A stretch of 34,566 nt of DNA. Origin: Bartonella phoceensis (GTDB lineage: Bacteria > Pseudomonadota > Alphaproteobacteria > Rhizobiales > Rhizobiaceae). The stretch lies in assembly GCF_902825145.1 (NCBI RefSeq), contig NZ_CADEAD010000010.1:1-34566 (forward strand), in the 5' to 3' direction. The notes below the pieces were generated by a model. That model searched no databases and was not told the DNA's origin. It worked only from the letters and a program-made list of their open reading frames with translations. This document shows positions 1-9,161 of this stretch, piece after piece. The number at the start of each line of letters is the position of its first letter. The first letter of the stretch is position 1. Made by a program: the position numbers and the translations under genes.

Positions 1-26
1 CAGAAACTGCCCTCGTCACTTCGCGT

Positions 27-56
27 TATATAGAACTCTTTCAACCAAAGAGTCAA
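27..56 (-). promoter_or_regulatory. sigma70-like promoter reading out of the left edge
   Basis: On the minus strand a TTGACT box (51-56) lies 18 nt from TATATA (27-32), or 17 nt from CTATAT. The spacer holds a perfect 7-bp inverted repeat, ACTCTTT/AAAGAGT (35-41 and 47-53), with a 5-nt loop. The target gene lies outside the window. The boxes are seen directly; promoter activity and any operator role for the inverted repeat are inferred. Confidence 0.4.
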
Positions 57-237
57 TATCATTTTTAAAAAAAATAAAAATAAATAATAAATAGATTACC
101 ATAAAACTAAGTAGTTCTTTAAAAGGTAAAATATTTGAGAGTCCATAAAAACTTCATAACAAAGATGTATATAATTCACCATTGCACAAATATCTTGTAC
201 ATTTTATGCTGTTTTATCGAGCAAAAGGAAGGTGTTA

Positions 238-630
238 ATGTCATTGAAACTGACGCGTAATCAGACATTGGTTCTGAACACTTTAAAGAATGCAAAAGGA
301 CCTTTAAGTGCCTATGCGATTCTTGATCATTTACGCGAAGAAGGATTTCGTGCACCTCTCCAAGTTTATCGCGCCTTGGAAAAACTTGTACAATTAAAGT
401 GTATTCATCGTCTTGAAAGTGTAAATGCTTTTGTGATCTGTTTACACCCTGAAAATTGTCAACATGAACTTACGACTTTTATTATTTGCGAAAATTGTGG
501 CAAGGTAAACGAAATACAAAATCAAACGATTGTTTCTAATCTTAAACAAATGGTTCAAGCTGTTGATTTTCAAGCACACAGAAGCACTTTAGAAATACGA
601 GGTATTTGTAAAAAATGTGCGATAGAGTAA
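238..630 (+). CDS. Fur-family metalloregulator, Zur-like
   Basis: A 130-residue protein of Fur-family size. The N-terminal half is a winged-helix region (about 1-75) containing the family's YRALEKL helix. The C-terminal half carries two CxxC pairs, C84/C87 and C124/C127, which in Fur proteins hold a structural zinc. A weak HPENCQHELTTF stretch leads into the dimerisation domain. The short length and the sequence around CENCGKV favour the zinc sensor Zur over Fur or Irr, but that is a family-level judgement. The ATG at 238 is preferred over the in-frame GTG at 232 because AAGGAAGG (225-232) sits 5 nt upstream of it and covers the GTG. No znu genes are adjacent; the next gene is an efflux adaptor 156 nt downstream. 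No Zur box was recognised. Confidence 0.8.
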   Translation: MSLKLTRNQTLVLNTLKNAKGPLSAYAILDHLREEGFRAPLQVYRALEKLVQLKCIHRLESVNAFVICLHPENCQHELTTFIICENCGKVNEIQNQTIVSNLKQMVQAVDFQAHRSTLEIRGICKKCAIE

Positions 631-786
631 TATCTCAATACTTGCAAGTTTGTATATTTAGCATTATGTTTTGAGAATTGTCTCGTTGCTTGCAAAGCTC
701 TTATTGTTCTTACATACATATCATTCTTTTCTTACAGCGATGAGCTTATTTTATTCATTGGAATATAAAATTGAAAGTATAAAATC

Positions 787-1881
787 ATGTCTATATCTGA
801 AACAAGTGTTTCAACCAGACATTCCGATAGAACAAAACAAAAGAAAATCATTAATGCTTTTCTTATCCTTCTTGCGCTTTGTGTGCTTTGGTTTAGCTAT
901 CAATGGTTAACGTATTGGCGTTATATGCTCACCACTGATGATGCCTATGTACAAGGAGATATAGCGGCTATTGCCCCTAAATTAAATGGATACATCAAGA
1001 AAATTGCTATTAAAGCCAACCAAACCGTAAAAAAAGATGATATCTTATTCTGTTTAGACAGTGGCGATTATCAAATAGCCTTGGAACAAACAAAAGCGCA
1101 CCTTAATACACAACAAAAATCTCTTCTACGTATTGATGCACAAATTACCGCTGCACACAGTGCTTTGGATGATTCGATAGCACAAAAAGCTGCCGCCTCA
1201 GCCATAGCAACCAATGCACAATCAACCTTAAAACGCATCACAGAACTCAAAGCGAATCGTTATGCTCCCCAATCTAATGTTGATGATGCCAAATCAGCAT
1301 ATGAACAAGCCATTGCTAATGTTAATCGTGCGGATGCACAAATAGCTGCAGCACGTGCAAATATACAAGTATTAGAAGCGCAACGAAGTGAAACAGAAAG
1401 TCAAACAAAGAGTTTAGAACTTTCGCGTGAAAAAGCACAACGTGATCTGGATTCAACCATCATACGGGCTCCATTTGATGGAATTATTGGAAACTTAACA
1501 GCAAAGACAGGGGATTTTGTTGTGAATGGCCAACATCTTGCAGCATTGGTCCCTATACATGCACTTTATATCGAAGCAAACTATAAAGAAACACAGTTGC
1601 AAAATATTCACGCAGGGCAAAAAGCTTATATTACCATTGATGCTTTCAAAAAGGAGACCTTTACAGGAACAGTACTTTCTATTTCACCTGCAACAGGCGC
1701 TGTTTTTTCTCTTCTTCCTCCACAAAACACTACCGGTAACTTTACAAAGATTGTTCAACGTATTCCCGTACGTATTTCTATTCCAGAAGAAATCTTAAAG
1801 ACCGGACATATCCGAGCAGGAATGAGTGTTTCAGTAGAAGTTGATACACGTACAAAACCACAAGATAAAAATCTCTTATAA
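787..1881 (+). CDS. emrA: HlyD/EmrA-family membrane fusion protein (efflux adaptor)
   Basis: A 364-residue periplasmic adaptor that would link an inner-membrane MFS pump to an outer-membrane channel. There is a short cytoplasmic N-terminus, one membrane segment at about 18-40, then the DDAYVQGD motif typical of EmrA/HlyD proteins and a biotinyl-lipoyl-like half (about 52-90). A long alanine/glutamine-rich coiled-coil hairpin (about 95-230) follows, then the second lipoyl half (IIRAPFDGIIGNL) and a beta-barrel region. It is followed 24 nt later by an EmrB-like transporter, so the two very likely form an operon. The Shine-Dalgarno is weak. The substrate cannot be told from sequence; the emrA name is by family only. 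Confidence 0.85.
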   Translation: MSISETSVSTRHSDRTKQKKIINAFLILLALCVLWFSYQWLTYWRYMLTTDDAYVQGDIAAIAPKLNGYIKKIAIKANQTVKKDDILFCLDSGDYQIALEQTKAHLNTQQKSLLRIDAQITAAHSALDDSIAQKAAASAIATNAQSTLKRITELKANRYAPQSNVDDAKSAYEQAIANVNRADAQIAAARANIQVLEAQRSETESQTKSLELSREKAQRDLDSTIIRAPFDGIIGNLTAKTGDFVVNGQHLAALVPIHALYIEANYKETQLQNIHAGQKAYITIDAFKKETFTGTVLSISPATGAVFSLLPPQNTTGNFTKIVQRIPVRISIPEEILKTGHIRAGMSVSVEVDTRTKPQDKNLL

Positions 1882-1905
1882 TAACAAGCAAATGACCTCA
1901 TTGTT

Positions 1906-3477
1906 ATGACATCTTCAATACCAAAGCCCATACAGACTCAAGAGCGCATAGAAATTCGTAACATTGTGGTTTTCATAGTTATGGCCTTTGGCATGTTCAT
2001 GGCGATTTTGGATATACAAATCGTTGCCTCCTCTTTAGCCGAAGTTCAAGCTGGTCTTGCTGCAAGCTCTGAAGAAATTTCGTGGGTTCAAACCTCCTAT
2101 CTCATCGCTGAAGTTATCATGTTACCCCTTTCTGGATTCCTAGGAAGATTGCTTTCAACACGTGTTTTCTTCACCATATCAGCGATCGGTTTTACAACTA
2201 CTTCTGTTCTTTGTGCAACAGCAACATCTATTGGAGAGATGATTATCTACCGTGCATTGCAAGGTTTTATTGGTGGAGGGATTATCCCTAATGTTTTTTC
2301 CGCCTCTTATATACTTTTTCCTCCTTCCAAGCGCCCAATTGTTGTCCCTATCGTTGGACTAGTCGCAACGCTAGCCCCCACTATTGGTCCAACAGTCGGA
2401 GGTTATCTCTGTCATATCTTATCATGGCACTGGCTTTTTCTCATCAACGTGCCTTTTGGGATTATTATTTCAATTCTCGCTTGGAAATTGATTGATTTTG
2501 ATAAAGCAAATCCATCTCTCATGGCTAAATTTGACTGGTTAGGACTCATTTCCATGGCTGTTTTTCTAGGAACTTTAGAGTATGTTCTAGAAGAGGGTGC
2601 ACGTCATGATTGGCTAAATGATCGGCTGATTCGGAACTTATTCATTATCATGATCTTGTCTGCCGCTCTCTTCTTCTGGCGCACATTTACGGCAAAAGAG
2701 CCTATTGTGGATCTTACGACTTTTTCTAGTTTTAATTTTTCTGCTGCATCCATTTTTTCCTTTTCTTTGGGAATAGGTCTTTATGGACTCACATATCTTT
2801 ATCCTGTCTATTTGAGCCAAATCCGCCATTATGATGCTCTCACGATTGGAGAAACATTGTTTCTTTCAGGGTTTGTCATGTTATTAACGGCACCTCTTGC
2901 CGGATATCTTTCTGCACGAATAGATGCACGTTTGATGATGGCGATAGGACTTTTAGGCTTTGCAATAGGAACTTGGATGGCGAGTTCTATCACAGACAAC
3001 TGGGATTTTTGGCAACTCTTTTGGCCACAAGTTTTCCGTGGTTCTTCCATAATGTTATGTATGGTTCCTGTTAATAACATTGCCTTAGGAACACTTCCGC
3101 CAGAACGCATGCAAAATGCCTCTGGACTCTTTAATCTCACACGGAATCTAGGGGGCGCTGTAGGACTTGCTATTATCAGCACTCTCATGACAAAACGCAC
3201 AGACTTCCATTATGAACGAATAGCCGAAACACTGAACCACGCAAACAGACAAGCAACTGAAATGCTCTCGAAGTTTACTTTATTTTTCAAGACAGAAACC
3301 TTTGATTCATATACTCTTGCTCTTTCTCAATTATCTGGTATGGCACGCATACAAGCAATGACTATGGCTTTTAGTGATATTTTCTTTATCATAACCATCC
3401 TCTTTGGTATTTTGGCATTTATGACTGTTTTTCTCAAAAAAATAACACCCCTCACTGATCCCCCTTCAGGTCATTAA
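1906..3477 (+). CDS. emrB: DHA2-family MFS drug transporter, EmrB/QacA-like
   Basis: A 523-residue polytopic inner-membrane protein with about 14 hydrophobic segments, the size and topology of the 14-TM drug:H+ antiporter family. An early acidic residue in TM1 (AILDIQIVASSLAEVQ) and the segment IGPTVGGYLCHILSWHWLFL match the DHA2 motif C region and the WRWIF-like loop after it. YRALQGFIGGG is another family signature. It should pump a toxic compound using proton motive force, working with the adaptor just upstream. The last 60 residues include a terminal membrane helix and a short basic tail. Substrate and regulator are unknown; the Fur-like gene upstream is a separate unit as far as can be seen. 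Confidence 0.87.
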   Translation: MTSSIPKPIQTQERIEIRNIVVFIVMAFGMFMAILDIQIVASSLAEVQAGLAASSEEISWVQTSYLIAEVIMLPLSGFLGRLLSTRVFFTISAIGFTTTSVLCATATSIGEMIIYRALQGFIGGGIIPNVFSASYILFPPSKRPIVVPIVGLVATLAPTIGPTVGGYLCHILSWHWLFLINVPFGIIISILAWKLIDFDKANPSLMAKFDWLGLISMAVFLGTLEYVLEEGARHDWLNDRLIRNLFIIMILSAALFFWRTFTAKEPIVDLTTFSSFNFSAASIFSFSLGIGLYGLTYLYPVYLSQIRHYDALTIGETLFLSGFVMLLTAPLAGYLSARIDARLMMAIGLLGFAIGTWMASSITDNWDFWQLFWPQVFRGSSIMLCMVPVNNIALGTLPPERMQNASGLFNLTRNLGGAVGLAIISTLMTKRTDFHYERIAETLNHANRQATEMLSKFTLFFKTETFDSYTLALSQLSGMARIQAMTMAFSDIFFIITILFGILAFMTVFLKKITPLTDPPSGH

Positions 3478-4409
3478 GCTGAGTATTATGAAAATCGAGA
3501 AATACTCTTTCATCAACAGCTCCTCTTCATTCTTACTTTATCTTTCACGGATATATAATATTGATGCTGTTATACTTTATGCTGAATAGTCTTTTCCTGA
3601 CCAATTTTTAAGTGCCAAGTCTCTGTTACCTTTAAGAATGGCATGTTTTTATATCTTTAAGAATAGCTCCCTCATAAAGAATTGGACAGTTTTAGAACGA
3701 AATAAAGAAAGCTTTATCTTATTTAAAGCGCTTTAAAATTTTTATATTGTAAAGATAAAATAATCATTTTTCTCAGAATTTTCTTGCTTTCCCCTCCCAT
3801 GACAAGAAAAAAATTAAATTTACGTCTACCATAAAGGACATTACAACAGCATTTTTTTCAACCAAAAACTGTTCTTGAATAAGTAATTTTATAAATTTAT
3901 TATTTTATTCAACTGCAAAAACGTTGATATCCAAAACTTTGGTTACGCAATCAAGAGTCTCTCTTTTTAATTGTGGCTCTTTCAAAACGAGTTCAAGCCG
4001 TCAATAAATTCCCAAAGTGCTTATCTTTTTAAATATAACAATAAAATTGATTTACGTGATCGCTTAGCATTTATATCCTTTCCTATCATGGCTGTTTTCA
4101 AAACTGTTAAGCGCAGTAGACAGCACCTCATATTACCAATATGGAATTCACAGAACTGCCCAAATATTAAAAGTTCATATTTTCCCATTTAATAGCAATA
4201 GAAGATATTTTCCAAATATATCTAAAACAGTGTAAACACCGATTATCCTCAATAAATTAATTGAAATGCCCAAGAAAGAAAAAGGCAAATAAAGGAAAAA
4301 GCTTCCTGTGCAATAAAGCTATCCTAAAGATTTTTATCTCATAAAAATACTCTGTACCCATAAAAATGCCCCACCCCCAATACCAAACTACTAAAAATAA
4401 AGAAGTCTC
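3478..4409. other. gene-poor spacer, 0.9 kb
   Basis: AT-rich DNA between the emrAB-like pair and the convergent acetyltransferase gene. The only long open frame (3971-4192) has no ribosome-binding site and no recognisable protein features, so I do not call it. A perfect 16-bp palindrome, TTTAAAGCGCTTTAAA, lies at 3722-3737. No terminator, tRNA or repeat was recognised. Confidence 0.5.
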
Positions 4410-5030
4410 TTAAGCCACTTTATGATGTAGAACACGACTCAGATCTTCTCGTTCTCCACTAGGAATCAGAGTTCCATGACATGCGGAAAGATATCCCGGT
4501 ATTAATTCCAACGCTTGAAAACGGTGTTTTTCATAAGGACCGGGCATTGCCAAATTTTTTGTTAGGCTGCTTGAAAAACCAAAACGCTGATAAAACGCGC
4601 AATCACCTACAAGTAAAATAGCGCCATACCTCATCTTTTTTGCCGTTTCAATTGCATGATTCATAAGAACGGATCCTATTCCCATACGGGAATAGTCTTC
4701 TGAAACAGCCAGAGGACCTAAAAGCAAAGCATGCTGTGAGCCAGTTTGCCCTTTGCTAAACTGAACATGCCAAAGACGTACACTACCCACAAGCTCTCCA
4801 AGTGTATTTTTGACCACAAAGGACAATCCACACGCCGCCAATCGACCACGGCGTAAAACTTCTGAAGACTTACGCTTACGCCCCTTTCCCAAAGCTAAAT
4901 CAAGTAAGCGTTCCCGATATGGCTCATCGGCGTCTTGCTCACATGCAAGTGTAAACACTGCCCCATTTTTTGTTTGAAAGCTAATCATATTCATCTTTGT
5001 CACACGCCCCACCGCTATAGCCCTTGTCAT
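4410..5030 (-). CDS. GNAT-family N-acetyltransferase
   Basis: A 206-residue protein with the acetyl-CoA binding signature of GNAT enzymes: beta strand LLLGPLAVSEDYSRMGIG (about 102-119), where SRMGIGS is the Q/RxxGxG/A pyrophosphate loop, then the helix VLMNHAIETAKK. YQRFGF near 150 is the common C-terminal motif of the YhbS-like subgroup. It starts 13 nt after the decarboxylase stop, so the two genes are almost certainly co-transcribed, and an amine or polyamine substrate is a reasonable guess but not shown. An internal start (Met13) is possible; neither start has a strong Shine-Dalgarno. The C-terminal 40 residues, with GHGTLIPSGE-like spacing, are not assignable to a known motif. Confidence 0.8.
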   Translation of the reverse strand: MTRAIAVGRVTKMNMISFQTKNGAVFTLACEQDADEPYRERLLDLALGKGRKRKSSEVLRRGRLAACGLSFVVKNTLGELVGSVRLWHVQFSKGQTGSQHALLLGPLAVSEDYSRMGIGSVLMNHAIETAKKMRYGAILLVGDCAFYQRFGFSSSLTKNLAMPGPYEKHRFQALELIPGYLSACHGTLIPSGEREDLSRVLHHKVA

Positions 5031-5043
5031 CAGAAAGAAAGAC

Positions 5044-6177
5044 TTAAATCACATAGGATCGTAAAGGCTCAAAACCATTAAAGGCAACAGACGCGTAAGT
5101 TGCCGTGTAAGCACCAGTCCCATGAATCAACAATTCATCTCCTACCGTAAGAGATAAAGGGAGTAGATAAGGTGTCTTTTCATAGAGAACATCCGCTGAA
5201 TCACATGTTGGACCCGCTAGAATGCAAGGTTCCATTGCCTTATCATCATGAGGTGTTTCAATAGGGTAGCGAATTGCTTCATCCATAGTCTCGGCAAGAC
5301 CATTAAATTTTCCAACATCGAGATAAACCCATCGGACATTATCGTTGTCTGCTTTTTTAGATATAAGAATAACTTCTGTGCGAATAACACCAGCATTACC
5401 AACCATCCCACGCCCTGGTTCAATGATCGTTTCCGGAATACGATTGCCAAAATATTTTTTTAATGAATCAAAAACAGCTGTACCATAAGCTTGTTCTGTA
5501 GGAACATCTTTTAAATAACGCGCTGGAAAACCGCCTCCCATATTCACCAGTTTCAACGAAATTCCCTCCTGCTCCAAACACTTAAAAACTGTAGCAGCAT
5601 CCGATAAAGCGCGATCCCATGCGCTAAGATCCGTTTGCTGAGATCCGACATGAAAAGAAACCCCATGGGCCTGTAAACCTAATTGATGTGCCCGACGTAG
5701 CACATCAACTGCCATAGCAGGAACACAACCAAACTTACGTGACAAAGGCCACTCTGCACCTTTTCCATCGGTAAGAACGCGGCAAAAGATGCGAGCCCCT
5801 GGCGCAGCACGCGCAATTTTTTCAACTTCTTCAACACTATCAACCGCATAAAGCGAAATACCAAGTGCGTATGCATGTGCAATATCACGCTCTTTTTTAA
5901 TCGTATTGCCAAAAGAAATACGCTCAGACGTTGCCCCTGCTTTTAAAGCCATTTCGATTTCTGCAACAGAAGCCGCATCAAAAGACGAACCTAAAGAAAC
6001 AAGCAAGCGCAAAATCTCAGGCGCTGGATTTGCCTTTATTGCATAAAAAATACGAGACTGTGGAAGAGCTTTTTCAAAATTTAAATAATTTTCGCGAACA
6101 ACATCAAGATCAACAATTAAGCATGGACCTTCGGAACGATGTGTTGCAAGAAAATCGCGGATACGTTGCGTCGTCAT
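5044..6177 (-). CDS. PLP-dependent ornithine/lysine decarboxylase (alanine-racemase fold)
   Basis: A 377-residue fold-III (eukaryotic ODC-type) decarboxylase making putrescine from ornithine and/or cadaverine from lysine. Lys48 in FYAIKANPAPEIL is the PLP Schiff-base lysine. HVGSQ (176-180) and the glycine loop MGGGFP hold the cofactor, EPGR (253-256) binds the PLP phosphate, and Cys325 in GPTCDSADVL is the catalytic cysteine contributed across the dimer. Length is right for the bacterial short form. The ATG follows a clear AGGAG. A promoter and a long structured leader lie upstream on the same strand, as expected for speF-type genes of alphaproteobacteria. Ornithine versus lysine preference cannot be settled by eye, so no gene symbol is given. 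Confidence 0.9.
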   Translation of the reverse strand: MTTQRIRDFLATHRSEGPCLIVDLDVVRENYLNFEKALPQSRIFYAIKANPAPEILRLLVSLGSSFDAASVAEIEMALKAGATSERISFGNTIKKERDIAHAYALGISLYAVDSVEEVEKIARAAPGARIFCRVLTDGKGAEWPLSRKFGCVPAMAVDVLRRAHQLGLQAHGVSFHVGSQQTDLSAWDRALSDAATVFKCLEQEGISLKLVNMGGGFPARYLKDVPTEQAYGTAVFDSLKKYFGNRIPETIIEPGRGMVGNAGVIRTEVILISKKADNDNVRWVYLDVGKFNGLAETMDEAIRYPIETPHDDKAMEPCILAGPTCDSADVLYEKTPYLLPLSLTVGDELLIHGTGAYTATYASVAFNGFEPLRSYVI

Positions 6178-6359
6178 CTACCAATCTCCTAGGGAACAAA
6201 ATCCCCGCTCTATGCCTGGACAGCACAGAGCCGCCAATAGCTAAAAGATAAAACATACAGCCACTATCAGCACTCCGATTACTTTAATAATCAAGAAGAA
6301 ACCAATATTGTGTACAACAAAGAAACAGCGCAGAAACTGCGTTATCTTATTTTATCTGC

Positions 6360-6603
6360 CTTTTTGATTGGAGTTGAGAAAACCACTTCCGCACTGAAGG
6401 CAATGAGGTGTGCCTCTTTAGTTATCCCAGCATTTGGACAGCTGGAAGACACCAGAAAGGCCCGCACCGTCGTTGCTTCAAGATGTCCTCACTCTTCCGG
6501 TTGGCCGTAAGAATGACTGGAGCGGTTAGTTCCAGGTACCGTACCGGTTAATCTCACCATTTGAGAACCAGCGGACACCCACAGGCACGTGCGACTTTGG
6601 GCA
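6360..6603 (-). promoter_or_regulatory. speF-type structured leader RNA before the decarboxylase
   Basis: Between the promoter (6610-6638) and the decarboxylase ATG (6177) lies about 425 nt of untranslated RNA. Its upstream part is far more GC-rich than neighbouring gaps. Visible hairpins on the minus strand include GGTTCTC/GAGattAACC (about 6552-6569), CTGGA/TCCAG (about 6517-6535), CCAGC/GCTGG (about 6427-6445), GAGG/CCTC and CTTC/GAAG (about 6388-6420). A CGCAG/CTGCG hairpin follows near 6329-6341. Alphaproteobacteria are known to carry a conserved speF leader upstream of ornithine decarboxylase. The match here rests on position, strand and structure, not on a covariance search. Boundaries are approximate. 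Confidence 0.6.
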
Positions 6604-6609
6604 AGAGTT

Positions 6610-6638
6610 CATATAAAATGAATCATGACGCATTTCAA
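6610..6638 (-). promoter_or_regulatory. promoter of the decarboxylase leader
   Basis: On the minus strand TTGAAA (6633-6638) is separated by exactly 17 nt from TATATG (6610-6615), a good sigma70-type pair. Transcription would start near 6603, just ahead of the structured leader. Confidence 0.55.
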
Positions 6639-7287
6639 TCATTTTTTTTATTTTAAATATTTTTTAATTTTTAAAAACAAGATGATGCAAAAAAGCAACA
6701 ATCCCCCTCAACGAAATAAGGGAACTTATCTTCTTTGAAGAGATTGCAACCTCACAAAACCCTACAGTCTTGTACTCTTCATGAACACTTTTCCTCTAAA
6801 GAATTTCTTGCTTTGAACTTTCTCATCCTATTTCCAAATTACATCTAGAAAGTATAATGTAAATCGAGACATCATCACCTTTATATTTATAAATTATAAG
6901 CCAGTCCTATTGTTATATTCATCTCTCCCAATATTGCGTCTTTTCTTGCATTTAAAAAGGTTTATTAAGTACACATTTCATCCATTCTAAACTGGTTTTT
7001 AAGCCACGCGCCTCTCTCTATGCTTATTTTCTCCATGAGATTATTATTAAATCATTTTACTGATTCAAAATTACAAATGTTGAAGTAAACCAAGTATTAT
7101 AAGAGCACAGATTCCTGATGTAAAATAGGTAAAATAATCTAATCTTTATAAATCAATAAGCTAACTTTGCGTAGCAAACAAAAGACCAAGCAATGTTCTG
7201 CCTGTTAAAACATTTCTCAAAAAACAGTGAGAGCTTTTCTCTCTTAACAAGAAAAAATCAAGTTTTAAGCCCCACAATATAATCTCT
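6639..7287. other. gene-poor spacer, 0.65 kb
   Basis: AT-rich DNA between the decarboxylase promoter and the 3' end of the trhO gene. I see no coding frame, tRNA, repeat or convincing terminator in it. Confidence 0.5.
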
Positions 7288-8217
7288 TTAAGACTCTTGA
7301 TGGGAATTAATGGTACGCGATTTCGCTAATTGGAATTGCTTATGGCGTTCACGAAAACGCTGTCTATCAGCGTCACTGCGCGTATCATAGCAAGCATCAC
7401 ACGAAACACCTTCTTCATAATGCGGTGATAATTTGCTCTCAGCATTAAGAGGAGAACGACATGCACGACAAAGTTCCCGTCCACATTCTTCAAGACCATG
7501 CTTAACGGAAACACGTTCATCGAAAACAAAGCACTCACCCCACCATAAACTTTCTTCTTTTGGAACAGTTTCTAAATATTTCAAAATCCCACCCTTTAAA
7601 TGGTAAACTTGCTCATAACCAAGTTCACGAACATAAGCCGTTGATTTTTCACATCGAATACCGCCTGTACAAAACATAGCAATTTTCTTTTTCTTTTTTA
7701 AATCAGCTTCATGTTTGAGCACCCATGCAGGGAATTCACGAAACGTTTTAATACGTGGATCAATCGCTCCTTGAAAACTCCCAATCGCATATTCATAATC
7801 ATTACGTGTATCAATAAGAACTGTCTCTTCATCTTGAATAAGAGCATTCCAATCTTCAGGTTCCACATAATTCCCAACCACCTTTAACGGATTGATCCCT
7901 TCAACCCCCATTGTTACAATCTCTTTTTTCAACCGCACTTTCATACGGTGAAAAGGCATTTTCAACGCCCATGAATATTTAATCTCCGGCGTTTGAAACG
8001 CTGGTTCAGCGGTAATAAAATCCACTAATGACTCAATTGCAGCGCAAGATCCCGCAACAGTCCCATTAATACCCTCTTGCGCTAAAAGCAGGGTTCCTTT
8101 GATGTCCTTTGCTTGGCATAAATCCTGCAAAGGCTTTTGTAATTGACGATAATGCTCCAAATCAGTGAAGCAATAAAGTGCGGCAACTTTAAAATTCTTT
8201 TCCATAAGCTCTGGCAT
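7288..8217 (-). CDS. trhO: oxygen-dependent tRNA uridine(34) hydroxylase (TrhO/YceA, rhodanese domain)
   Basis: A 309-residue protein (from ATG 8217) of the YceA/TrhO family, which forms 5-hydroxyuridine at the wobble base of tRNAs. The N-terminal acylphosphatase-like domain (about 8-95, ending [18 protein letters not shown]) is followed by a rhodanese domain (about 125-225). Its active-site loop is [11 protein letters not shown] with catalytic Cys183. A C-terminal cysteine cluster (C245, C250, C253, C273, C276) suggests a bound metal. The frame also opens at TTG 8241, and another ATG lies at 8205; none has a strong Shine-Dalgarno, so 8217 is a compromise. It stands alone, downstream of the decayed eda region. 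Confidence 0.88.
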   Translation of the reverse strand: MPELMEKNFKVAALYCFTDLEHYRQLQKPLQDLCQAKDIKGTLLLAQEGINGTVAGSCAAIESLVDFITAEPAFQTPEIKYSWALKMPFHRMKVRLKKEIVTMGVEGINPLKVVGNYVEPEDWNALIQDEETVLIDTRNDYEYAIGSFQGAIDPRIKTFREFPAWVLKHEADLKKKKKIAMFCTGGIRCEKSTAYVRELGYEQVYHLKGGILKYLETVPKEESLWWGECFVFDERVSVKHGLEECGRELCRACRSPLNAESKLSPHYEEGVSCDACYDTRSDADRQRFRERHKQFQLAKSRTINSHQES

Positions 8218-8319
8218 AACGCGCGTTTCATTCAATTTCAAGATTTATTCATCTACTCTTTAACAGATTGTGTATAATCAAACTATAGGAATAAATATCA
8301 TCTTCTAGAGAAAAAACAT

Positions 8320-8945
8320 TATGTGCCAAAAAAAGAAAGTAACTTCTATCACTTCTCCAGGAACAAACCGTCATACCTGTTTTACGTATTAACGACCTAC
8401 AAAACGCAGTATTTTTAGCACACGCTTTTGTCAAAGGCGGACTGAAAACAATTGCAATCACATTGCGAACAGCAAATACATACAATGCAATGAAAGCAAT
8501 TACATAAGAAGTGCCTGAAACAATTGTGGGAGCGTAAACTATTTTTAGCACTATACACTATGAATAAGCTGAATGCGCAGGAGCAAAATTTATCGTAAGC
8601 CCTGGATTATCCAACAAATTGATTGTGCAAAGAACAGTAGAATACTCCTTCTCCCTGGCGTAATGATACCAAGTGAACTCATAGAAGTATGGGACAAAGG
8701 TTATTCATATCTTAACTTTTTCCTTCTGAAGCAGCGGGAGGTATTGCTTTCCTCAAAGCCTTAGTATCCCCCTTCTCTGAAATTCAGTTTTGTCCTACAG
8801 GAGGCATTACACAAAATAATGTATGCAATGGCTCCATCTTTCTTAGCATCTTTTACGTTGGCGGTTCTTGGATAGCTCCCAAATAATTTATTACAAGCAG
8901 GCGATTGGGATGCGATCATCGCATTAGCACATGCAGCAACACAAC
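8320..8945 (+). pseudogene. eda: decayed KDPG aldolase gene (eda)
   Basis: Pieces of 2-dehydro-3-deoxyphosphogluconate aldolase occur in order on the plus strand but in shifting frames: VIPVLRINDLQNAVFLAHAF (from 8370), GGLKTIAITLRTA, then AECAGAKFIVSPGLSNKL, LLPGVMIPSELIEVWDKGY (8663-8705), AGGIAFLKALVSPFSEIQF, CPTGGITQNN, VGGSWIAP and LLQAGDWDAIIALAHAAT (ending about 8943). Stops interrupt several pieces, for example before EVPETIVGA and after GGSWIAPK, and at least two frame changes are needed. The intact enzyme would split KDPG to pyruvate and glyceraldehyde-3-phosphate in the Entner-Doudoroff pathway; no working product is possible here. The exact start is uncertain, with ATG 8320 the likely one. 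Confidence 0.85.
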
Positions 8946-8949
8946 TCTC

Positions 8950-9118
8950 CTTTCATTTGAAAAAAGCATGCTCAACAACATACGGTGCAGGTGCATTATG
9001 AGCACCTTCAACAAGACCAAAGGGTTCGCATATCCTTGCACACTCTTTAAGCATTGCTATGGAGCCACAAACCATCACGCGATCTTCATCAGAAGAAATT
9101 TTAGATAAACGCACCTTT
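8950..9118 (-). pseudogene. partial duplicate of the ferredoxin-NADP reductase 3' end
   Basis: This segment repeats the 3' end of the reductase gene at about 9160-9327, in the same orientation and with a constant offset of 209 nt. By eye about 12 of roughly 140 positions differ in the best-aligned part (8966-9104). The copy encodes remnants of the C-terminus (an EHAFFK-stop in place of ERAFVE-stop) and stops resembling the reductase near 9110. It directly follows the eda remnant. It is a gene fragment with no start. Confidence 0.85.
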
Positions 9119-9161
9119 TAAAAAAGACTTCTTGCCAGACAAATAAAAGCACAAATCTCTC

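Noticed and set aside
671..910. A 79-residue frame before and overlapping emrA
   Set aside because: It overlaps the well-supported EmrA-like start in another frame and has no ribosome-binding site.
6310..6510. A plus-strand 66-residue frame in the decarboxylase leader
   Set aside because: It is antisense to the structured leader and has no ribosome-binding site; its sequence is explained by conservation of the RNA.
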